DNA from: Linepithema humile
Taxonomy: Eukaryota; Arthropoda; Insecta; Hymenoptera; Formicidae
Assembly (NCBI RefSeq): GCF_040581485.1
Contig: NC_090134.1
Coordinates: 5,146,001-5,210,000, forward strand
Direction of reading: 5' to 3'
Length of the DNA stretch: 64,000 nucleotides
Position numbers and translations under genes: made by a program. The first letter of the stretch is position 1, and each line of letters opens with the position of its first letter. Under the pieces are notes generated by a model. It saw only the letters and a list, made by a program, of their open reading frames with translations, did not search any database and was not told the origin of the DNA. Below, one piece after another: positions 1-13,146 of the stretch.

Positions 1-2670
1 CCCTACCATCTTCCACCACCGATTACGTCCCCGCCTACGGTTGGTTGCCCTCATGCGCATCCGCCTGCTGTGCCTCTTTCCCGTCTATTTTCCGTATACT
101 CCGTATTATGATTCACGCCGAAGTTTTTCCATCACCCCTATGATCATGGAAAATTTCAACTATACCCTGCGATCTCGCAGCAGGATGTATTTTTCACAAA
201 GAGATTTCTCTTATATATATATGTATATATATATTTCTTCCAAAATGCTTCCATAGACATGTCAAGTATTAATAAAATAAAAAATGTAGCTCTCCAAAAT
301 ATTTAATATATAATTTTCATGCGCGTTTAAACGGCAAATTTTGCACTCGGCAAACTTTAACTCCACGCATCTCATATCTGTTTCGGAATGTGATACTTTG
401 CCAAATCTCCAAAACCAGAAATATGCAAACATTTGCATGCAGATTGGCATGACTTGTGCGCATGCACCACACACATTTTCATTCCGTTTGACAGCAACAG
501 TTGTCGAACAATAAACCAATTAAGCCATTGTAATCGTACTATCATTCGTTACATTTCGATCGCATACGAGATCGCGGTCAAGAATCGCTTTACGGCGCGG
601 TCGGGGAATAATCAATCGCGCTATCGAGTATCGCGCGAGTATCGAGTCATCATCTCTCGTACAGATTGTCGATACCGTTAACCGCACGCCAAGTGCCCGT
701 TCGTCGTATTTAATCACTGCCGTGACCATTACTTCGCCACGTTATGACTCCATCCTAGCAGACCGTAGATGAGGCTTCTACGTTGATTTCCGAATACGTA
801 AATCGCATTAATATCCAATATCCATCTAGTAGCCATGCAGCATAAACACGATATTTAACGTTTAGCTACCAATATCCACAGAATTAATCCACAGAATAAT
901 AAGATTAAACTAATTAATGAATAATTAATATAAATCGCCTACGAAATACAATGACGGCTGCTGCTAATATATGTTGTAATCACAATTGCTAAATGATTAA
1001 GTATAGTCTAATTAACTGCAGTGATTAAGTTCTATTCTGCATTTAAAGATGTAATACGTTAAGATTAACATTCATTAATAGAACATTTCAAAGTTTTCAA
1101 TCTTAATTTTGCTATTAAAATTTCCACAAGCAAAAAAGGTCTTGATTATATAAGATAATTATATTTCTACAAGCCATCCAAAAATAAGCTTTTGTTGCAA
1201 GTCTAAACAAAAATACTTTTTGCAAGATATTATTATAATTTATCTGGCCAAATACATATCTCAGAAATCCATATTTTCGCATAAATTTAAATAAGACGCT
1301 CTTCAACTTAATGTCTTCAATTGCAACTTTTGCATGTTCGTCTCGTTCTCTTTGAACTCAGAGAAAAAATTTTCATCGCTCTCGGGGTTTATATAGAAGG
1401 AACTGTACGCGCTTCTTTTAACATTGATTATTAGGCTCTTCTTTTATTTCCTCTTGCAAAATATGCATTAAAACTCTGTGAGACAAAAGACAGTATTTAA
1501 TTATTTCTAATGACATTTAGCGATTTTTTTTCTCCTTAATAATAATAATTTTATTTAAAATAAAATAGTATTAACGTTAGCAGAGTATCATTTTTGAAGA
1601 ACATTTTTGGACAACTACATTCGCGCATTAGACACGAGTCAAAAGAGCTCAATGAAATCCGACAGGGCCAGACCGAGCCATCTGGCTGGTATTACTGATT
1701 TCGATAGCAAATTTTGGCAGGAGCTAATGAAGAGGTCCTACTATTTGATTAACCAATAAGAGAGGCGGAAGTGATATACGGCCGTACTAACACGCCAATT
1801 CCGGACACTCGCATAGTAACAGAAATAGTAACAGAATCTGTCAAATTGTAGAAGTATAAATATTCTCCCAGCTATTTTAGATAAAGAAGATTAATAATTC
1901 TCTAATAATTTACGCGGTTAATCTATTGTGGCATATACTTTACCATTTTTTTAATAGTAATTTAATTTAGATAATTTTATTTCATCCTATTTACGCAAGA
2001 GAGAGAGAGATTAACTGATATAAAATAATTGCTTAAAAAATTTTCCGCTTTAAGCTAATAATTATTATAGCTCTAATAATTATAGAGAATAAAAGTAATA
2101 GACTCAAGAAGTATAAAAATATTTTCCTTCGATTGCTATAGACTCCAATGGAGGTAATCCAGAGTAAGTGGAGAATATCTCTTATAGTCCCCGCGCTGAC
2201 TGAAAAGTAATAAAACTGGATTACGCGGCGGATCCTCACGCGGCCCTTCTTCGAGTTTCCGAATCTCGTCCCTTCCAGAAGCGGGAAAATGGATTTTATG
2301 ACACGCAGGGGTGAGAACGCGGCTGACTGACTTGCTGACTGACTAACTGATATCAGGGATCTTTACCCGATCATATATATATACGGTATCCTAGAACTAG
2401 TGAATGTTTCTTCAATCATACGATAAATTTCAGAATTTTTTATTTATACTTTACCTTTACTTTTATTTATATCGTACTTTTTTAGTTTCTAATATTTGAT
2501 AATCAAAAAAATAAATCTGAAATTTAATAAAACAAAGTCTACTAAAAAGTTCAATTAAAAATGTTAAATAAAAAATCATGACCCTCCCACTCTTTGCCAT
2601 TTATTTAATTCACCAAAATTCTTCAACTTCCAATATCGAATAACTGTATTGTCATAAAATGAACCGTCAT
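1..2670. other. Non-coding, mostly AT-rich stretch
   Basis: No gene is visible. A CpG-richer patch lies near 540-760, and its overlapping open frames on both strands look like chance. The rest is AT-rich with poly-A/T runs. Small simple repeats include a TA tract at 211-234, a GA tract at 1999-2010 and a short CTGA-type repeat at about 2322-2350. No splice-bounded open frame was noticed. Confidence 0.6.
211..234. repeat. TA microsatellite
   Basis: Alternating TA interrupted by one TG step, in AT-rich surroundings. It behaves as a simple sequence repeat; no function is implied. Confidence 0.85.
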
Positions 2671-3738
2671 TCATCTTGGTCTATCCGCTAATATCCGTGG
2701 CCAAAAGCGCATCCGGTGATTTTCGAGGCACCCCGTATCCGACGGTAGATATCGCAGCTCATATATATCAGCACGAAGAGCGAAAAAGTAATAATAAACA
2801 GTTTATCTGTCCGCTGTGCGTAAGCGGATTATCGGCGATTCCCCTTCTTGCAACTGGAGAGCGGGAAGCCGATAGGCAAGACACGGCGTACCTTATCTGC
2901 TATCATCAGCACTCTATCCTTTCATACTCACTGCTCTGCACCCCCTACGACCTCGATACTACCTTCCTTCCTTCGGTCTCAACCCTCGTGTCAGCTGCCT
3001 GCGAATATATATGCGTCACGTAGCGACGACACGCACGATTTCTGAATATTCATAAGCCATACCTCGACACCCTTACGCGCCCTCGCGAGTCACTCGACTG
3101 TGGCGAGTGTACCCGTATGCGGCTTTCAATTTGTCCGAAAAGTCTCTTCACGTCAAGTTAAAGCTGGTAAGTTCGCACTTATATAATTTCTTATTACATA
3201 TACGAGGAGATTTCGCCCTCCTTATCAGTAAAAAAAAGTTAATTTGCAACAAGAGTATCACAATTCCCTTGGATTGCGATTGTGATGTAACTGTCAAAAT
3301 TGTACTTTGATCAAAATCAGCTGATAGCCTCTATCGATCCTAAGATATATAGCGTGAATTCGGAAATTATATTATTACACGTTGGCTCGTAAATTACCGT
3401 ATCGGGGATGAATTATGAGAGAACGTGGGTGCGGTACGAGGTGCGAAGGAATTCGACAATGTCGCAATTACGGAGCGACGAAAAAAAAGAAGAACGGGCT
3501 CGCAGGGATCACCGTGCAGAAACATGGACCGCACGGTTCGCCGGGTGGAAACTCGTGATTAAAATCCCAGCGGTGGCATTAGTGCGGGAAAACGGCAAGA
3601 GCGAGAGGAACTCTGGGGGTTCCAAGGGGGTGTCGCGCGCGCGGTGGTCGGCGGACTCATGTGTTCGAACGTCGGCGGCGTTTAAACCACGATCTGCATT
3701 TAAATTGGCTGCTGTGCCGATTCGCACGTATATATATG

Positions 3739-3769
<31 letters not shown>

Positions 3770-4130
3770 ATATATACGTGTGTAGATCTATACACACCAC
3801 CGGGTATGTTTTCCTACGCGCGACGACTCGCGCTGTTGTCGTTTCGTTTCCCTCTGCGGATCCCTTTAAGCCTTCCATTACGTTCGATTCCGCTCATTTC
3901 CTTCAGCTTAATTAAATAATGAATTTCAAATTTTACCCTTCCCTTTCTAGAAATAGAAATAACATTGTCGTCGTCGGAAAGATCGCCATTGTGTCCGTAT
4001 AAAAACGAAACGAATATCTGCATCGGAATGTCCCCAGAAAATGCTCTTCCGACTTTGCACAAAAAAGAAGTAATGCCCCATGTACATTTATAGAAAGAAA
4101 ATATTTGAAAAGCTTTTAACGTTCGGGCGC
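2671..4130. other. GC-richer non-coding patch with one donor-like site
   Basis: This patch has more GC and CpG than its flanks and several open frames in competing reading frames, none with recognisable similarity. A plus-strand consensus donor, GTAAGT, lies at 3167-3172 after the bases AAAGCTG. I see no convincing upstream acceptor or start codon for it, and single six-base donor matches are expected by chance in a window of this size. A compound TA/TG microsatellite lies at 3729-3776. Confidence 0.45.
3729..3776. repeat. Compound TA/TG microsatellite
   Basis: About 32 bases of nearly pure TA are followed by five TG steps and TA again. Its TAT/ATA codons extend open frames on both strands here, which explains the Tyr/Ile-rich tails of those frames. 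Confidence 0.95.
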
Positions 4131-5404
4131 CGTGTGTAAAGTGATTAAAGTGACGGAAAGGACGTAAGCATAATTTAGGTCAATAGGGAAAGGCGTGAGA
4201 AAGAGAAATAAATTATTTGAATTTCCATTTGTAATTAACTAACATTTATTAGTTAATTAACTCAGAGAAACATATTACGTGACGAGTGTGCCTAATGCAT
4301 ACGACGTAATCTCTACATTCCGTACATAAATTTAACGCTTTCTCTCACATTAACTTTATATGCAAAACATAGTCATCATGTAATTGAAACATGTAAAGAT
4401 TGAGAACAAGTTATGCAATTTGATAATTTTCTTCACGAATATTACACAATGTTTTCTTTGTATTTGTCGAAAATAATCTTAAAATGTAAAAAAGGACAAA
4501 GATATTGTGTGTTGCATATTACAAAGATATCTGCTAACAAATTGATAGAGATAGATAGAGATCAATAGAGAAGCTAAAGCATTTTGTGAAAAAGATTACG
4601 ACTGCGAACATTTAATAACAGAAAAGCCACTATTAATGAGAAGAATAGTTACAGTCATTATCTATTAAAGGATGTGGCCAAATACCGGGCAAGGAAGCAA
4701 AGGTAAGAGCCGAACAACAGAGATGATTACAGAGATCAAAGCAAGCAATCAGTAGACAACTAGATGAGAGTGAACCGAGAATCAAACTATCGATTAGGTT
4801 TCTCTAATTCTGTCTCTATGTGTCTATTTGTATGTCTATCACATTACAATGTCTATTAGTATTTCCTTTGTAATTTAAAATAAATTTTTTAATAGTTTAT
4901 AAAGAAAGTATATTATTTCTAAAAATTACTAAAAAGAAATGTTATTAAATATAATACAGAAAATTTAGTAAGCTCTCAACTATGTTAATTAATATAATTT
5001 AAATAAAATATTATTTTATTATGACTTTAAACCCCTGTTCCATTTCGTACAATTACACATGTAAGAAATTCCAAGAAAACTTTATACAATTATACGAATT
5101 GACAACATATGTCAAATGTCACATGCTATACATAGTAGCTATACATAGTGTTTACACTTACAGAGGGATACACACTGACATGATATCAGAATTTTTATCC
5201 TTCGCCTTGTCGTGTCATGAGGTCTCATAGGCGTTAAAAAGAGGTTCTTATACAACGCGACATGAGAGCGTCTTATTGCGACGCTGCGTAACAACTACAA
5301 GAGTAGTCCTCTCCATTCTTCTTCTTTTTCACTAAACTTCTCGGTCATAACAGAATACTTTTTTGCTTGAACCTTGCAAGATTTAAAACGAGATTAAATG
5401 TATT

Positions 5405-5442
5405 ACATGTATGTACAATTTATTTTTATTGTACATACATGT
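5405..5442. repeat. Perfect 15-bp inverted repeat
   Basis: The arm acatgtatgtacaat (5405-5419) is matched exactly by its reverse complement at 5428-5442, across an 8-base loop rich in T. Pairing does not extend outward or inward. The stem is too short for a typical insect pre-miRNA. It is most simply an AT-rich local inverted repeat. Confidence 0.85.
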
Positions 5443-5500
5443 TTATCATTCGACTAGCCGGAGAATATTACGTTCAATATTGATATTAAAATATAAGTGG

Positions 5501-5526
5501 TATATATGTATATATATATCTATATA
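5501..5526. repeat. TA microsatellite
   Basis: Imperfect alternating TA, followed by further TA-rich sequence to about 5550. Confidence 0.8.
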
Positions 5527-5750
5527 AAGTATATAATATATAAAATATATTGATTTTTACTGACAATATTCACATGCGAATAGCAAACATAATTTACCAT
5601 ATTCTTCATATAAAATATGTTTTATAACTCTATCCTCAATCAAGTCACCACTGAGTCTGCAATAACACACCCTAAGAAGGAGAAGTTGGAGATAAGATAA
5701 TAAATCTTGAGAGTTCCGAAAGGGGACGACGGAAGATGGAGTATCTAGCG

Positions 5751-8700
5751 CATTATATTTAACTTCCGCGACGTTTTAATTGGCCGGGAGCACGGGCAGT
5801 AAGATCTTCTCAAGTTTCCGGTGAGAAGCCCAAAGAGTCAACAGGTTCAATAAATGTTCTGCAACGTGCGATATTTGATGAAGCCTGGGCGAAGTAAGCA
5901 TCGACGAAGATTCTTTTCTCAGACGAGCACGACGAAGAAACTGACATAACGAAGCGCAGATGCAACGGTCCAAATGACGCGGAAGATCGATGCTCTCAAA
6001 GATAACGAGAGAGAGAACTGAGGTAAAAGAGGAAAGAGAGAAGGAAGAAAGATCGTAAAGCCTCAACTGACTACTCGTAGGCGGAAAAACTTGAGGCTTA
6101 ACGAATACATACAGCAAAAGATAAATTTTAAGAATCCCAGCCCGGTATAAACTCCTCCCCGTTTCTCTTCAACGCGCGCTTCATGCGCCGAACGAGCTTT
6201 TAATATTAAATTCCGAGCTCTTACGCCGCCGGCATAGATTTCCCCAGACATCATTTCACCTGAGAAACGGGCATCGCGCTAGCGGTAGAAAAAGAATGCT
6301 ATTTATTTACGGGCTCGGCGACAATCACATGCGTCTTATTCGATTGACTGGACAAATCTATACTTTAGAGAAAAATCTCTTTACGAAAATTTTCGCAATA
6401 CTGTCAAAATTGATATAACATTAGGTATTCACCGACTATGACTAGCTAAAAAGAAAATTGAAAATTGAAAAAAATCTCAGACATTATATCTCCAAGGAGT
6501 TGGAGCTTGCGCGCGAAAAGAACTTTATAATATCACGTATGAAGGGAATCTCTCGGGAATAGCGATTCACAAGAAAAATCGGAGAGATTGAAAATCTACT
6601 CATTCTAAAAAATATCTTTGAAGTAACGGATATTGACGTAAAACCCTGATATTTGTTACTTGACAGCTCGTTAACAATGTTTGTATAATAATTACTGTAC
6701 AGTATCCTATTATTATTCATTGTCAATCACAGCCGCAGTTTCACTTATATTGAAAATATACTTTATACTATTTTCAACGCTGCAATTATCGCGAAAATGT
6801 GCCGAAGGCTCAACGCTGTCAAGACAGCGCCAAAAATAGCGAGTCCCACTCCTAGCGGGCATCCCGAGGAAAATTTTACGGTGTCACGTGCGAGATGCAT
6901 ACCTCCGTGAAGGAATTACGACGTTTGATGGAGCAACGCAATATTCGCTTGCGGCAACTGCGTGCGAGCTTCACAACGCGCACAAACGTAGTAGCAATGC
7001 ACATAGGTTTACGAACATAGGAAGTGGGAGGTGGCATTAACTCATGCCTCGTTAAATCTCGGAGCTGTACCTTGCGCTAGCGACGGCAGCGAGAGCTACG
7101 TTGGAGAAACGCGCGGTGCGAGACGAGGAATCGATCCGCCTGCTGTATGCATTTTAAGGGAAATGAAGTCGATCGTATTCCGCCATTCTAATCTAATCGC
7201 ACCGATAAGCGAAACAACAATGGCGAGACGCGTGTAGTGTATATACTTGTATATACCATCTTCGTGTTTTCTGCGGAAGAGACACCATTTAGTCGTAATA
7301 GATGCAAACCGAAGGCGCGGAATAAAAACCTCTAAATACAATTAAATATAATTAAACAATTGTAATAGTTCATCAGAAATCTATTAAATAAATTCTTAAG
7401 AATTTAACATCATCTTTTTTTAAAGTTCTAAGAAAAAGAACACACACTTAAATTTTTCAAACTCAAAAGAAATTTACTTTTATCAATTTAAAATTTCTTT
7501 TTAAATAAGTTTATTATTATCGAATCAAACTTTCTCTCCGACGAAATCTAAGTCGAAATTCCTGAAACTATGATAAATTATACTTCTAAATTACATTTCT
7601 ATATATAGATTTCTAGTACAAAGTTGTAGAACCTATGTTCTCTCATTGGAAACAATCCAATCGTGATCTGGTGAGTGACAACACGGTATCATTACGATTA
7701 AGTATCGCCATTCAAATAGTTACGCAAGCTACAAAGTTTGTTTTACTATCAGTAAAACGGCGCAATATTCTCACATCCTTTACAATCCTTATGGCCCAAT
7801 AAATTCTTCGATGTCGCCCGTTATCGCAGCCGAAACGCCGAGCTCTTACTATCTTCGGTAGCTACCTAACTACAAGACAATTTATAGTGCTCGATATATG
7901 CAATCCCCGCGGACGCGCGCATTTTTGTTTGACTATATCTCGCAGGATCGTAAAAGATCCAACAACGCAAAGCATTCTTGACAGTTGACGCATTAGTTCC
8001 GAAAACGTCTGTCGATTCGCAATTCCATCGGATAATTTTCTCTGTAAACCGATTTGTGCCAAAATTCGATACGTTGTGCGATTTATTTCACTGCTATTAA
8101 ATTCATCAAATCGAATTCGCAGATGCGATTACCGTCCGAGAGCTCGTCTGAAAATAGTTGCGGGTAAATTCTGGACGGTGTAAAAAAAAGATTGTTTTAC
8201 GAGATAACGCATTTGCTTTATACGCTGTCATGCGAGAACACAGTGGCACGCGTGCGCGCGCATGAAAGCGTCATACGCATCTCTCGCGGTATTCGGAGAT
8301 GCTGCAGCAATACACCAATTCTGATCACCCAAAAGAAGTAATGCCGTCATCGAACGGGTATGAAATATTGATGATCTGATCGTGATGGCGTGGATGGTTA
8401 GCGTCGAGCCCGTTCATTTATCCGAACGCAATGACGACGTAGGAATCCGTCCCATAAATATGCACCGTTACGATCATATCCGCAGTGATAACATCTCGCA
8501 TGCACGCTCGGTACGTTCAGTCGTATATATACATCGACACGTGATCGAATTTCAAATTTCGGAGAAATGTTTTCCGCGACAAGCAGTACAAACGCGACCG
8601 ATTCCAAGAGGATTTCAATCAATCTCGTATGATTTATCATCGGTGCGCGATGAATTGACTTTTTGATCGATTGTGCTATAATTGGTGCTATAAAAAGCAC

Positions 8701-8853
8701 AAATATGACGTAGATAGATGACTTTTATCGGATGCTGCTCTTAAAACGATTATTGTAATTTGTTAATTTTTAAATTTGTCAAAAGATTAAAAGTATATTT
8801 CGTAGAACAACGCAATATATTTAATAATTTATAATAATTAAATTAAAAACCAC

Positions 8854-8901
<48 letters not shown>

Positions 8902-9240
8902 TGTCTTTGAATTGTCTCACAACAGCTATACGGCTCTCATCGTATTCCCTAAGCCTAATTGATATTCGCGAAACATCCGCGATGTTGTCTGCTGCATCAA
9001 TCAGCTTGTGAATAATAATAATCTTGAACGGCCATGTACGCACGCACACGCGTGCCGCCACCGCGCCGCGCTGTACCGTGGCGAGAGAATTCGACGATAG
9101 AATTACGTCCCATTGATTTCCCGTATATAACGCTCCTGAAATAAACGTCCGGCCAGCCGGACCACCCGTAAACGCCCGGCCCGCACGACAGCTACGCGCG
9201 CTTAATTTATTTATACGTCAACCCGGCGACACTCCGATCC
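5751..9240. other. Mixed-composition non-coding stretch
   Basis: CpG-bearing patches (about 6,780-7,320; 7,790-8,660; 9,050-9,240) are separated by AT-rich DNA. Open frames of 60-113 codons occur on both strands but overlap each other and have no recognised motif. A long GA tract lies at 8861-8898. I see no gene. Confidence 0.5.
8861..8898. repeat. GA microsatellite, about 19 units
   Basis: Uninterrupted GA dinucleotides. Read on the minus strand it encodes Ser-Leu repeats, which produces the tail of an open frame at 8843-9061 (minus). That frame is therefore an artefact. GA tracts can bind GAGA-type factors in insects, but nothing else here supports a promoter. Confidence 0.95.
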
Positions 9241-12200
9241 ATTGATACTCTCAATACTGCTTGCCTCAATGTTCTTTTCGTGTCTCTTCGCACAGTATGA
9301 AGAATTTTTTACACTTTGATCACATGATATTGTGCGCAGATACTGCACTGAAGCTGTGTGTGTATGAAAACCAAAACTTCATGTAAAAGAGAAAAAAATG
9401 TTCTAATGATTGAGTCGTTATTTATAAAAAAAAAAAAGATTTGAAATTAATAATAATAAAACAATTTCTGTATGTTTATTCTATAATAAAAATTAAGAAT
9501 TGTTTCGCGTAGTAAATTGCGTTCTTTAACATGTTAAAACAAGATTTCTGATAGTCAAAATTATCATAAGTTGCTTCTGTAAAAAAAATTGCATTTATTC
9601 TAAAAGTATAAGTATTTATTTTGTTTCATGTAAATTTTGAATGATTACGTCTTTATATTCTTTAATAAACGTATCAAATATTTTATTGTGATTAATCATA
9701 TTAAGTGAGGCTGTCTAATTTCTAACATTTGTCTCTGTACCGACAACTTATACGTCTTCCTATCGTCACTACTGTTCGGGATTAGCAGTTGCTTTCCATT
9801 ATATCAATCCCCGTTATTGCTTCGTCGTCACCGCGCCCGTTCTCGCTCGTCGGCAACTGCACCGCAATGTATGACGGCTTCAGACATGCGTGCCGCTTAA
9901 CAGGCTAATATGGGAGTTCTGATTATGTCGTATGAACATCCTGGCATACACATATGCGCGCACGCACCTTGCAGCATGGAAGGTAGGCTGACGTAATCAG
10001 CGAGCACAAATCCATTAGAGAATTGAAGCGTGCGTAGCGGATGGGGGAGCCAAGGGGGTGCACGAGAACTGAATAAGAGAGGCGCAGAGAGAGAGAAAGG
10101 AAGAGAGAAAAGGAAGGAACAACAAACGGCAGAGGAAGGGGAACCGAAGGGGGGATGCAAGCGAAAAGGGGCGGTAAGGGCTCCGCTTTAGCGCCATATG
10201 GCTGCTGGGCTCCTTTATCCGTAAACCTATGGAGTACATGCAAGTACCTACGCATACGAGTTTCACCCCCCACGGCCCACAGAGTGGATATCTAGGCAAG
10301 CGCGAGATGAGGGGAAATACGCGAGAATCTACTCTCGAACGCGCGGCCGCAGAGCCTCGTGAATACGTAGATTATCCATTGTTATCGACGCACCCGCCTA
10401 CTCTTTACGTAACCTAGTGTACCTGTATGCACGTCCAATTAGTTGAAGATTATTACAGTGTGTCATTACACACGACCTTGCTTAATTTGAATCCCGCAAT
10501 AACGTAACCCTTTTCTTATCAAAGAGTACGATCGTTTCTATCGTACTTGACTTAAAGACAATTTTAGCTATCTTATTATGTATAAATATATCTATAAATA
10601 ATGCTTATTATATGTTTATGCATATTTATTAAAAAATATAAACTACCTAATACCGCTAAATTAATTACTATTAAAAAATTTATATTTGTGAGAAAGTAGT
10701 ATACAAATTTTAATTTTAATATGATTCTATTAAATTATTAAAATTTAAGTACCATTTTCTTGGACAAAATTTTTGTCTAGAATTATTTCTGTTTGATACA
10801 AAATTATCTTTAACGATTGGATCTCTGCATGACAGATCGTATAAAAAACCGTGACCAAAATTTTATCTCAGATATCGATCGTAAAGCGTACTTGATATGC
10901 TCGTGCGCTCGGATGATCCGCCTAATCGCCTATCGGACGAAGAACAAACAATTAGGGCCGAAGTCGTCGATCATGACGAGCTTTTGGCTGAGCCAGGCTT
11001 CAAGCGGGGGCATAGGAAATCTAGACCCTTTCCTGAATTTTCATGAATGGCGCTCCGGGCTGGTAGAGTAGGTATTTAAGCTTTTGCGACCGTAGGCAAG
11101 CCGTCAACAGCTGGCCTGCGCAAACACCTCGCCATGGGGAAACTTTTGGCCCCTTTATACTCGTGTAGAGGGGTGATCTGTTCGATCCTACATGTCTCAT
11201 GATACATCACATAACAAAATGTTCAAAGGTCACATAAAATAAATTCTAATTACTCATCGAATTGAAATTACGACATCTTTCATTGTATTTATTAAATTAA
11301 AAATTTTATTTCAACGAAATTTTATTGCACAAAAATTTATGACATAATTTGTCGGTTCTATTATAACAAAATTATTTTTTTCTTAATATTAGTTGATTAT
11401 TTAATCCAACCTGCTTCCGATAAAATCCCTATTACGTTTTTTAATTTGACTCGAATAAGATTTACTCAATATCAAAGATATTTATTTTTTCGAAATTTCG
11501 CGATTGCACGGGCGATAAGAAAAACGAGCGTTTTACTGGAATTCCGAGCATCCAAGAGAGAGGGAGGAACGTGATCGTACGATCCTTTATTATTCAACGG
11601 CGCAACCTCCACAGACGGTTCTTTCCTATTACACTTTCCCATATTTTTCCTCCACCCTGTTCCGCCTGTCTTCTCGAGGATATGGTGGAGTCTCGAACGA
11701 AGAAAGACAGGCACAGAGCTAACGAAAACAATAAAGAGTGATTTTTTTCCGAGCCGACGAGCCAAACCCCGCGGTCGTCCCGCTGCGGCTTCCGCTTTCC
11801 CAGTGCTGTTTCCTGCACGATCCGACCTGATCCGGCTTTTTTCACATTCTCGTTCTACGTTTCGCCTGGGGAAGCCTGAGAAGGGGAATGGGGATCCTCA
11901 AGCGTACTTTAAGGAACTTCATAATTAGACGATATCTATAGTCTTGAAATATTAAAACTACCGACACTGCACTCTATCGCACAGAGTTTCGTACAATATT
12001 GATTTTTCGTTGATATTGAGTTTAAAAAAATTATCGGAAGTTTTATAAATATCACAACAAAATTAGTTACACAAAAGATCTATTACAAAGAGAAATAATT
12101 ACAAAAAAATATAATAACATTAAATATATTAAATTATAGTTTATGAAAAAAGTATGTTACAAAGTTATTATAATTTTTAATTAAAGTTGCCTTTATATTT

Positions 12201-13000
12201 TTATAAAATATTTCTTTTTATATAAATCTAAAAAACATTTTTTAAATATTATATTTTTCAAGTTTTTACGTAAACAAGTTTTCAAATTAATTAATCTAGA
12301 AGAAAAATGAAACGTAAGTGCTATTAATTTCTAACAATGTCAGCAGTTTAAGAATCAAGATTATTGAAAAACAAGTTAAATACCATCAGTTATAACTTTT
12401 GGATAGTTGGTCAAAATCACAATTACGGAGCTTCACGCATGGGTAGCAAAACAATCCGAAGCAGCAGCGAAAACAATGCTATGAACTGCCATCACGAGAA
12501 GAGAAAGCACGAGATGAAACAATCTTCGACTTTCTCCTATTGCAGGAAATGGAAGTGTTTCCGTTTTCCGAATGAACGAAGAAAAGAGGGTTAAACTGCT
12601 CAGAACACTCTTTTGCTCGCCACGCTATTGGATCCTATTGAGAACGAAAGCTCGTGACTCTTTCTTTTTTATGGACATAGTCCTTCTGTTCATCCCCTTA
12701 AGAAATCTCCGGTGAAATACCAACCTAATCATGAAGATACTGATTCACCTTGTGAAAACCGCGAAATCGGAAATCATAATTACGATTGTAGAGATACTTG
12801 GAAATCGTCGATACAAGAAAGCAATTTCGTTGATAGAAATTTGTGGTTGATGCTCGACTGACGGTCGAACCGAAAATGCATCCTCCATCTATAAGAGACA
12901 TAAACCAGTCGTTTCACGCTAGATTGAAAAACCAAGTTTTAAAATGAGAAACTAATTTAAAAATTTATTTTTTTATACACAGAAATTTTAACTTTCTGAA
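9241..13000. other. Non-coding mosaic with a purine-rich strand segment
   Basis: AT-rich blocks (9,300-9,720; 10,430-10,800; 11,200-11,480; 11,930-12,380) alternate with GC-richer ones. Between about 10,076 and 10,200 the plus strand is almost all purine with several G-runs. On the minus strand this pyrimidine tract has no stop codons, so three overlapping frames stay open at once (9,897-10,299). A good plus-strand acceptor-like sequence ends at 12,544 (TTTCTCCTATTGCAG) but I find no matching donor. Confidence 0.5.
10138..10180 (+). other. G-run cluster (loose G-quadruplex motif)
   Basis: Four G-runs on the plus strand lie at 10138-10141, 10149-10154, 10168-10171 and 10178-10180, separated by 7, 13 and 6 bases. 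The middle loop is longer than the usual limit of seven, so this is only a relaxed quadruplex motif. It lies in the purine-rich strand segment. Confidence 0.4.
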
Positions 13001-13025
13001 TTTAAAAATATTACATTTTAGCAAC

Positions 13026-13146
13026 AAAAGTCGAGGTATATTAAGCTAAGACAAATTATCAAAATATAATAAATTATTTTCATATACATATAATTTATTA
13101 TATTCTGACAATTTGTCTTAGATAGCTTAATATACCTCAAAAGTCG
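13026..13146. mobile_element. Candidate MITE: near-complete inverted repeat with flanking direct repeats
   Basis: A left arm of 44 bases (13,033-13,076, starting GAGGTATATTAAGCT) pairs with a right arm of 48 bases (13,091-13,138, ending AGCTTAATATACCTC) across a 14-base loop. The arms differ by one 4-base indel and two transitions. The hairpin is flanked by direct copies of aaaagtc(g): 13,026-13,032/33 on the left and 13,139-13,146 on the right, as expected of a 7-8 bp target-site duplication. It encodes no protein. A non-autonomous DNA transposon of the foldback/MITE type fits best; the superfamily is not determined. Both arm differences are A·C mismatches in a plus-strand RNA but U·G wobbles in a minus-strand RNA, so a minus transcript would fold better. 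Confidence 0.7.

Larger units (their letters stand above)
4131..5750. other. AT-rich non-coding stretch
   Basis: No gene is visible. It holds a GATA/GAGA-like cryptic repeat near 4541-4565, a 15-bp hairpin at 5405-5442 and a TA tract at 5501-5526. Long runs of A and T occur throughout. Confidence 0.6.

Noticed and set aside
3167..3172. Consensus GTAAGT donor on the plus strand
   Set aside because: No acceptor or start codon pairs with it convincingly; many such six-base sites are expected by chance in 64 kb.
3408..3785. Plus-strand frame of 125 codons, Arg/Lys-rich with a Tyr/Ile tail
   Set aside because: The tail is translated TA microsatellite, and the body lies in a GC-rich patch with competing frames.
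11150..11200. GTTCGATCC resembling a tRNA B box
   Set aside because: No matching A box at the right distance and no cloverleaf arms could be built around it.
12530..12600. Strong acceptor TTTCTCCTATTGCAG followed by an open frame
   Set aside because: The frame stops at 12,594 and no good donor follows; a terminal exon is possible but unsupported.
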